Below the pieces are notes generated by a model that searched no databases, was not told the origin of the DNA, and worked only from the letters and a program-made list of their open reading frames with translations. From 2-12-FULL-35-15 sp036386835 (GTDB lineage Bacteria > Bacteroidota > Bacteroidia > 2-12-FULL-35-15), in NCBI GenBank assembly GCA_036386835.1, contig DASVUX010000009.1, forward strand, positions 16,329 to 80,328: a DNA stretch of 64,000 nt. Reading direction: 5' to 3'. Positions 58,169 to 64,000 of this stretch are shown one piece after another. Positions within the stretch are counted from its first letter, which is position 1; each line of letters begins with the position of its first letter. Position numbers and translations under genes: made by a program.

Positions 58169-59088
58169 TAATAGCGACTCTTTTTAAACATACGCAACAA
58201 CAGCACCAAACGATAATAACCAAACACTTTTGCAATCATTTCTTTTATAATGGAATTAAATGAATAGTTATCAGACCAAAATCGCATTTCTTTTGTATAA
58301 TTAAAAGCGTCTGATTTATTTTCACAATAAATGGCTGAATTAAAATATATACCCGCAATATGGTTTCGTATCTTTTCATTCATCATTCTACTTGAAAGCA
58401 TCTGTTTTTTTATATTTTCAATTATTGAAGTAGATTGGATAAAAACCTTTAGCCAATTGGAAGAAAGCGAACCAGGAACTTCCCTGTTTACAAAAAAAAC
58501 GCCAGGCACATAAGCTATACGGAAGTTACTCATTACCAAACGCAGATGAAAATCCCAATCCTGACATGAAGAGAGACTTTCATCATAACCCCCAAGTTTT
58601 ATTACCAAATCCTTACGATACAAAGGATTACATGTTGTAATGATCTTTGTTACTGCGGTTTCTAAAGGGTTCAATATTACATCGGCAAAATGAAAAGTTT
58701 CCAATGTTTTTGTAAAATCAATATTTTTTTGAGCGCGATCAGAAATTACCACATCAACATCAGAGCTAAAGCCTTCAAGCTGCCTTTCGAATTTATCAGA
58801 ATTAATAATATCGTCTGCATCAAGGAATTGAACGAAATCACCTTTAGCCTGTGCTAAACCCAGGTTGCGGGCTTTAGAGGCGCCCCCATTAGGAGTAGAT
58901 ACTACAAAGATTATCCCCGGATACTTTACCTGGAATTCATTCAGAATTTTTAGGGAGTTATCGGATGAACCGTCATTCACACAAATAATCTCGAAATTTT
59001 TATGTGTTTGAGCGAGGACTGAAAGCAAACATTCAGCAACAAACCTTTCCGCATTGTAACATGGAATAATTACTGAAACTTTATTCAT
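58168..59088 (-). CDS. Family 2 glycosyltransferase
   Basis: This 306-residue GT-A enzyme starts at ATG 59088 (MNKVSVIIPCYNAERFVAEC); the frame extends further upstream but the family start is here. It shows EIICVNDGSSDNSLKIL, the metal site FVQFLDADDIINS, and the QDWDFHLRLVM acceptor motif typical of polysaccharide GT2 proteins. A -7 element lies upstream at 59123. Donor sugar unknown. Confidence 0.9.
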   Translation of the reverse strand: MNKVSVIIPCYNAERFVAECLLSVLAQTHKNFEIICVNDGSSDNSLKILNEFQVKYPGIIFVVSTPNGGASKARNLGLAQAKGDFVQFLDADDIINSDKFERQLEGFSSDVDVVISDRAQKNIDFTKTLETFHFADVILNPLETAVTKIITTCNPLYRKDLVIKLGGYDESLSSCQDWDFHLRLVMSNFRIAYVPGVFFVNREVPGSLSSNWLKVFIQSTSIIENIKKQMLSSRMMNEKIRNHIAGIYFNSAIYCENKSDAFNYTKEMRFWSDNYSFNSIIKEMIAKVFGYYRLVLLLRMFKKSRY

Positions 59089-59122
59089 CTTTTTTCTAAC
59101 AAAGTACAACAAGTCATTCTGA

Positions 59123-59130
59123 CAAATTTA
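59123..59130 (-). promoter_or_regulatory. Possible -7 promoter element before the GT2 gene
   Basis: On the minus strand TAAATTTG in the 60-base gap between the acyltransferase at 59149 and the GT2 start at 59088. No -33 TTG is seen. Confidence 0.4.
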
Positions 59131-59148
59131 CGATTTCCTTTGGAATGC

Positions 59149-60231
59149 CTAGCGAAACTTGCCTTTAAATGACAATGCATATTTTTCAATTGTATAATAA
59201 GAAATTGTCGCTATAATCATCGTCAGAATAATGTTTAAAGGAAACTGCTGAATTATCAAGCCTCCATACGGAGATGTTTTCAGGAACAAACCCTGCCAAA
59301 CATAGATTCCATATGAAATTCGGCCGATGAAGACAAACGGCCCTAATTCTAGGATTCTTGTCATTAAACTATTCTGATTATAAAATATCCATACTAAAAT
59401 CATTGAAATTCCAAGTTCCTGGAATATGAAAAGATAATCAAAAACAGCATATGGCAGGTATAAGGGACATAGATATAGGAATACCCCAATTAACAAACAG
59501 CTTAGAGAACCAAAAAAAGCGCGTAGCCGGGCATCGCTGTTAAAATTCAATATCGCTACAGCTGCACCGATCATTATTGAAGCGCTAGCCGGTATAAACC
59601 ACCTAAGAGTATTAAAGACATTATTAAAATGAAAAACTTTCCCATTATATGAAAAACACAACAAAGGAATAAACTTAATCATTAAAACAGAGAGAATAAG
59701 AATAGAAAAAGGAATAAACAAAAGATAATACTTCCGTAAATAATGTACCGCAAAAGGCCAAAAAAGATAAAACTGTTCTTCTACAGCAAGGGACCATGTA
59801 TGACCCAATTCACCCGTGTAATATTTATTAGGAACAAAATTATATAAGTAAAAAAAAGAAATCAAAAATCCTATATAGGTTTTATCAATAAAACCAAACA
59901 TCATTAAAATAAATATTACAAGATAAAACAGCAAAAGCGTTGGCAATAACCGGAGGAACCTTCTGGCAAAAAAGTTTTTGAAATTTATTCGGCCCGAGGC
60001 ATTTTTTTCATTAAGCAAAATAGTGGTGATGAGAAATCCGCTGATTGCGAAAAAAATATTTACTCCTGTCGTTCCGTTTACAAGGGTTATGACTCTTGTT
60101 GAGGCTATTCCTTTTGACTGAATCCAGCCATAAAAACCGAGATGTGTAAGAAGGACGAATAGTATAGAAATGGCACGCAACCCATCAAAACCCTTAATAT
60201 AACCTTGCTTCATTTCATTTTCAATTTTCAT
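59149..60231 (-). CDS. Acyltransferase 3 family membrane enzyme
   Basis: This 360-residue membrane acyltransferase is the fourth in the locus. It begins GYIKGFDGLRAISILFVLLTHLGF with the first-helix His, then GVNIFFAISGFLITTILLNEKNASG, RRFLRLLPTLLLFYLVI and WSLAVEEQFYLFWPFA. It overlaps the upstream glycosyltransferase by 11 bases, so the two are co-translated. Predicted O-acylation of a glycan residue. Confidence 0.92.
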   Translation of the reverse strand: MKIENEMKQGYIKGFDGLRAISILFVLLTHLGFYGWIQSKGIASTRVITLVNGTTGVNIFFAISGFLITTILLNEKNASGRINFKNFFARRFLRLLPTLLLFYLVIFILMMFGFIDKTYIGFLISFFYLYNFVPNKYYTGELGHTWSLAVEEQFYLFWPFAVHYLRKYYLLFIPFSILILSVLMIKFIPLLCFSYNGKVFHFNNVFNTLRWFIPASASIMIGAAVAILNFNSDARLRAFFGSLSCLLIGVFLYLCPLYLPYAVFDYLFIFQELGISMILVWIFYNQNSLMTRILELGPFVFIGRISYGIYVWQGLFLKTSPYGGLIIQQFPLNIILTMIIATISYYTIEKYALSFKGKFR

Positions 60232-61438
60232 ACTGATCTAATTGGCGGCAAAATTCCGAATATACCTTTACATCTTCAAAATTCTCTTTCCAATATTGCC
60301 TCACTCCTGTTCTGAACTCTTCTGAATTAGACCGGCCAAAAATAAAATTCTCTATCAACAAGCTTACTGCTGAAGGATCAAAATCCTTTTCTATAAGAAA
60401 ACCCGTCTTCTCATTTACCAACTCACTGATTCCACCTACATCAGTCCCAATCACCGGAATTCCAAAGCTTATTGCTTCCTGTAGAGAGATAGGAAGACCT
60501 TCTGTTTCACTGGTAGTAATAAACAGTGAAACAGAATTATTAGCATAATAGTCCAAAATTTGCTTGTTAGACATGTCTCCTTTAAATTCCACTTTAATGT
60601 TCTCCGGTAAACCAAGAGCGTCTTTCCTTATCTGTTCCAAAAAAGGTCCATCGCCAAAATGAACCCATTTCACATTCGACTTTACGTGCCTTAGTATTTC
60701 TATTATTAATTCCACCCTTTTTAAGGGTATTACACGCGAGCAGGAAACAATATTAAAGTTCGTATTGGAAAAAGGATTTATTCCATGATCATGGGTACCT
60801 AAATATGAACAATGAATCTTTGAAGGAAACATGTTCTTACTTCTCAGGTATACTTCACCCGATTTAGAATTTGGCGAAATTAAAGCGGCATGCTTGTAAA
60901 TCAGGTATCTGAAAGGCAAATAATTTCCCGGATATCTTTCATCATAAATATCAAAGCCTCCACATTTAACAATGAAATTCTTTATTATGCCCTTTTGCTT
61001 AAGCACAGATAATGTCAAAGCCCAATCATTTAACCATACCGAATAAAAGAATTTAATATTTCTGTTCTCCTTTATTTTCTGAAAAACAAACTCGGCATCG
61101 TAGATCGCCCTGATCAAAAGCGAATTGAATTTTCTGATATTTTTCAGAAAATAAATTTTTTCCTTACAGCCAAAAAATTCAGTAATCAATGACCTTAAGA
61201 TAAAAAACAAATTGGAAATTAAAATCTTTTTAGGATTGCAGCCTTCCCTGTCATTTAAGCTGCCTGCAACATGAGCATTTGGCGGGATTAAGCGGGGATC
61301 ACCTGTTTGTTTGATCGTAAAAATAATTATTTCAGAATAATTAACTGATAAAACAGGCATCTCACTTTCAAGAAAAGTTTCAGTTTCAGAGTAAGGATAA
61401 TCCGAGGTAAAAAGAAAAAGATCTTTGTTTAAGTCCAT
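60221..61438 (-). CDS. Family 4 glycosyltransferase
   Basis: This 405-residue GT-B protein has FNIVSCSRVIPLKRVELIIEIL at the donor-domain start and SLFITTSETEGLPISLQEAISFGIPVIGTDVGGISELV with E-x7-E (ETEGLPISLQE), a clear GT4. The N-terminal part has an unusual FLFTSDYPYSETETFLESEMPVL start rather than a GGxxR loop, close to the WcaL/amylovoran-like subgroup. A 12-base gap separates it from the GT2 gene upstream. Confidence 0.9.
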   Translation of the reverse strand: MDLNKDLFLFTSDYPYSETETFLESEMPVLSVNYSEIIIFTIKQTGDPRLIPPNAHVAGSLNDREGCNPKKILISNLFFILRSLITEFFGCKEKIYFLKNIRKFNSLLIRAIYDAEFVFQKIKENRNIKFFYSVWLNDWALTLSVLKQKGIIKNFIVKCGGFDIYDERYPGNYLPFRYLIYKHAALISPNSKSGEVYLRSKNMFPSKIHCSYLGTHDHGINPFSNTNFNIVSCSRVIPLKRVELIIEILRHVKSNVKWVHFGDGPFLEQIRKDALGLPENIKVEFKGDMSNKQILDYYANNSVSLFITTSETEGLPISLQEAISFGIPVIGTDVGGISELVNEKTGFLIEKDFDPSAVSLLIENFIFGRSNSEEFRTGVRQYWKENFEDVKVYSEFCRQLDQYEN

Positions 61439-61450
61439 AATAAAAACAAG

Positions 61451-62488
61451 TTAGTTAGCTTTAACTGCCCTGCTTAATTTAAATTTAAGTGTGTAAATCA
61501 ATTGCTGTTTCTTTATTTTCCCACAAACCGACCAATACTCGATCAAATATTTTATTCTAAATGTGGTCAAAAAATAAAAATATTGTTCCCAGATACGCTC
61601 TACTATCTTTTCAAATTGACCGGGATCATATACCTTTTTCGCAGAATTCATCTTAATTAGATTATCTAAAAAATTACGGTACTTTCTTATTTTTTTAATA
61701 TCAGGATCTTCTTTATAATAATGGAAATTAAATAAAAACAGAACTTCATCACGGGAAGGATCAATTATATCCAGCTCCCCTAATAAATAATAATATACCG
61801 CCAGTTTTCTTTCGTTGACTTCAAGCATATTCCGGCCTGAAATATTTTGACCCTCTTTTCTATATCTGATCAGGATTCTATCAATATTAGCAAATAAAGT
61901 CACTTGTTTCAATCTGTGCCAAAGCCCGTAATCTTCTATTTCATTAATTTTATGTCCAAGAAGGTCATTATAGGCTACAGGGCTTCCGTAAAAAATGTTA
62001 TTTTCTTTTAATACCTGTGTTCTTAAAATAAGTGTAGGATGGCAGAATCCGGAAAAAACAAAAAGTTTAGACTTGATCTCCTCATGTGTTAGTGGCAGAT
62101 TTATTACTTTGTTTTCATCCCCAAATAATTCATAATTACCACCGGAAACTCCTATCTTTAAATTTGAATCCATAAATGATAATTGCCATTCCAGGCGCTC
62201 GGGCACCGCAATATCATCAGCATCCATCCTTACGATATATTCCGTATCGATCATCCTTATTCCCTTATTCAGGGTTTCCTTTACGCCAATATTTATTTCA
62301 TTTTTCACATATACTATCCTGTCATCTGTGTATGAACGGATAATACTTGCCGTACCATCTACAGATGAATCATCAATTATTAATAAAATAAAGTCGGAAA
62401 AGGTTTGATTTAAAATACTGTCTATCGAGGACCGAATATATTTTTCCGCGTTATAAGCAGGCATAAGAACAGTTATCCTTTTCTTCAC
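61451..62488 (-). CDS. Family 2 glycosyltransferase
   Basis: This 345-residue GT-A enzyme starts at GTG 62488. It has ITVLMPAYNAEKYIRSSIDSIL, LLIIDDSSVDGTASIIRSY, the metal site VRMDADDIAVPERL, and EIEDYGLWHRL on the acceptor side. A basic C-terminal region of about 90 residues (YFLTTFRIKYLIEYW) may associate with the membrane. It is four bases downstream of the surface fibre gene, so the fibre gene may be cotranscribed with the locus. Confidence 0.9.
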   Translation of the reverse strand: MKKRITVLMPAYNAEKYIRSSIDSILNQTFSDFILLIIDDSSVDGTASIIRSYTDDRIVYVKNEINIGVKETLNKGIRMIDTEYIVRMDADDIAVPERLEWQLSFMDSNLKIGVSGGNYELFGDENKVINLPLTHEEIKSKLFVFSGFCHPTLILRTQVLKENNIFYGSPVAYNDLLGHKINEIEDYGLWHRLKQVTLFANIDRILIRYRKEGQNISGRNMLEVNERKLAVYYYLLGELDIIDPSRDEVLFLFNFHYYKEDPDIKKIRKYRNFLDNLIKMNSAKKVYDPGQFEKIVERIWEQYFYFLTTFRIKYLIEYWSVCGKIKKQQLIYTLKFKLSRAVKAN

Positions 62489-62492
62489 CAGA

Positions 62493-64000
62493 CTATTTTT
62501 TTTCTATTAACGCTTCTGCTCTGGTGATTCTTTTTTCAAGAAGGTCCTTCTCCTTTTTTACTTCTTCAAGTTTTTTCAAAAGAATTTCGATCTGAGAAGA
62601 TTTTTGTTCCAGTTCACCTGTTACTTTTATCAAAGCCTGAATCGCAGCCATGTTAATTCCATCTATATCAACGGTGGAAATGGATGTCTCATTTTCCCCC
62701 AGGCCAAACAAGGCATAAAAATCCTGGGCCATCGGGCCTATATGTCTTATCGAAGGATCCTGGGTCTTATAATTCCAGGTTGTGATTTCAAGAGTTGCAA
62801 TCTTGTTTAAAACATCACTAGTGTTGACTTTTCTAAAATTATTCTTTTTATTCTTATCAGAAATGGAAGCCCAACTACCTCCACCGGCCGGTAATGTTAC
62901 TCCCATTGTGGTATTCATATCCGTATAAAATATGAAGCCTCCTGAAGCCTTTGCCATAAATTGATTATCTGCAGTAGATAAAGTTGAGGGGCTTGTTGTC
63001 TGTTTTGTGATGTCAGCAAACACAAAGCTGCCTTTATACCCGTTAGTAGAGGCACTTGTACCCATCGCAACTGAATTTCGTCCGCTTGCCTTTGTATAAT
63101 AACCAAAAGCCACAGCATATCTTCCGGCACTGCCATGGTATGTAAGAGCTACCGCACCGCTATCAGAAGCAGATGAGCCTCTGCCTAAAGCTATTGCAGA
63201 ATATCCACTTGCAATTGTTGCGCTCCCAATAGCGATAGAAGAAACACCGGATGCCAGGGCATTGTCACCAAAAGCAATTGCATTGTCATTAGTTGCTTTT
63301 GCCAATTGTCCACCGGCAAAAGAATATTGGCCTGACGCTCTGGTATCGTACCCTACAGCAAAAGAATAATTGCCAATATTGGCATCATCCCAGTGAGCTC
63401 CTAAAGCTCTGCCTGCACGCATTGCTGCCTTTTTGGGATACCAGAACATTCGTGTTCCGGCTCCTGAAACTCCAAGGGCGGCACCGCTTCCAAAAGTACC
63501 CTCATGAATTAATGCATCATTGGAAATAATATGCAGAGCACCGGCCGGATTCGAAGTTCCTATCCCAATCTTGCCATCAGATTTTATTCTTATCCTTTCT
63601 GCATTATCTGACTTTATTACAACATCTGCAGCATTAGTGCTTCCAATGAAATTGATTGCGGGATTTGTTCCTGAGTTGCCCATCAGGTCCCAGTTCCCGG
63701 TTGTTGATATACAATTCAATGAATATAGAGCAGTATCAGAATAAACAGAATGATTTGAATTTATTGAATATCCTGCAGTATCTGCAAACATGGATGAATC
63801 TGAAGAATATGAAAATGACACAGAATCAGAGGTATATAATGATTGAAATGCATACTCTGCAGTATCAGCGTGAACTGAATGGCCACCATTTAATGCAAAA
63901 GACAATGAATCGAACGCGATATCACCCGACGGGGCCCAGTTTACACCGTTCCATTTCAGAACAGCCGAAGTGCTGATTCCGCTGGTATCAACATCAATAA
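62493..64000 (-). CDS. Surface/tail-fibre-like protein with YadA-like head repeats and S74 chaperone tail (partial)
   Basis: The frame is open to the right edge of the window, so the N-terminus is missing; about 501 residues are visible. Near the edge it reads LKWNGVNWAPSGD, a motif common in Bacteroidota fibre proteins. It then has Ser/Thr/Tyr-rich short repeats (ADTAGYSINS), a GIGTSNPAGALHI segment and YadA-type head repeats (GVSSIAIGSATIASG, SGYSAIALGRGSSA, SGRNSVAMG; around 63055-63350). The C-terminus is an S74 intramolecular chaperone with SDKNKKNNF, which keeps the Ser and a Lys five residues on of the self-cleaving dyad, and a coiled coil. The tail is expected to trimerise the fibre and be cut off. 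A TTG at 63905 is only an internal candidate start. No T9SS sorting tail is visible. Confidence 0.88.
   Translation of the reverse strand, partial: IDVDTSGISTSAVLKWNGVNWAPSGDIAFDSLSFALNGGHSVHADTAEYAFQSLYTSDSVSFSYSSDSSMFADTAGYSINSNHSVYSDTALYSLNCISTTGNWDLMGNSGTNPAINFIGSTNAADVVIKSDNAERIRIKSDGKIGIGTSNPAGALHIISNDALIHEGTFGSGAALGVSGAGTRMFWYPKKAAMRAGRALGAHWDDANIGNYSFAVGYDTRASGQYSFAGGQLAKATNDNAIAFGDNALASGVSSIAIGSATIASGYSAIALGRGSSASDSGAVALTYHGSAGRYAVAFGYYTKASGRNSVAMGTSASTNGYKGSFVFADITKQTTSPSTLSTADNQFMAKASGGFIFYTDMNTTMGVTLPAGGGSWASISDKNKKNNFRKVNTSDVLNKIATLEITTWNYKTQDPSIRHIGPMAQDFYALFGLGENETSISTVDIDGINMAAIQALIKVTGELEQKSSQIEILLKKLEEVKKEKDLLEKRITRAEALIEKK

Noticed and set aside
63055..63350. Short regularly spaced repeats that might be a CRISPR array or tandem repeat
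   Set aside because: They encode YadA-like head repeats (SAIALG-type) with diverged DNA sequence and no constant repeat-spacer pattern.
62493..64000. Prophage end suggested by a fibre protein with an S74 tail
   Set aside because: No other phage gene is in the window, the neighbours are glycan genes, and such fibre proteins are common in Bacteroidota outside phages. The right flank is not visible, so this is not fully excluded.

Overview
The window comes from a Bacteroidota chromosome, probably a free-living member of the Sphingobacteriales/Chitinophagales/Flavobacteriales side. The signs are type IX secretion (T9SS) sorting tails of both type A and type B, DUF6089, DUF3078 and DUF3822 proteins, a eukaryote-type NADP isocitrate dehydrogenase, and repeated TAnnTTTG promoter elements, several with a TTG 19-22 bases upstream. 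There are no rRNA or tRNA genes, CRISPR arrays, insertion sequences or integrases that I can see, and no intergenic gap longer than about 260 bases.

Region 1 (1-6654, + strand) is the end of a nonulosonic-acid (sialic/legionaminic-type) locus: a NeuC/LegG hydrolysing epimerase, a translationally coupled T9SS cargo protein, then a second transcription unit with a NeuD/PglD-type acyltransferase, a CBS-nucleotidyltransferase of PtmE type, a NeuA/LegF CMP-sugar synthetase and a Wzx-type flippase. It meets a convergent YfhO family membrane protein at a bidirectional terminator.

Region 2 (6708-31311, both strands) is mostly housekeeping: a 2-oxoglutarate oxygenase, an SDR, icd, mscL, envelope proteins, a RecD-like helicase, DUF3822-rsmD-coaD, a thioredoxin-like lipid/envelope protein, a Nudix hydrolase, pyrE, two tandem T9SS cargo genes, a pair of M16 peptidases (one catalytic, one zinc-less), an FMN oxidoreductase, a DUF6089 protein and an Asp/Glu racemase. 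The icd leader carries a hairpin and four in-phase 7-base repeats.

Region 3 (31565-64000, all - strand, read from right to left) is a surface-glycan locus of about 26 tightly packed genes. It holds eleven glycosyltransferases, four acyltransferase-3 membrane enzymes, a hexapeptide acetyltransferase, an O-antigen ligase/polymerase, sugar-modifying enzymes (epimerase, RffA/WecE-type aminotransferase, AsnB amidotransferase, NodU-type carbamoyltransferase) and, at the right edge, a partial fibre protein with YadA-like head repeats and an S74 chaperone tail. Embedded in it is a phosphate-handling module: DUF4956 membrane protein, VTC polyphosphate-polymerase domain, CotH kinase, then a second CotH-like protein fused to a beta-helix and a degenerate, membrane-anchored metallophosphoesterase. 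This module is the best candidate here for an undescribed system: a surface polymer assembly line combined with polyphosphate or phosphoryl transfer. No initiating phosphoglycosyltransferase, Wza/Wzc export genes or second flippase are visible in region 3, so these must lie elsewhere, or the region 1 flippase may serve it.
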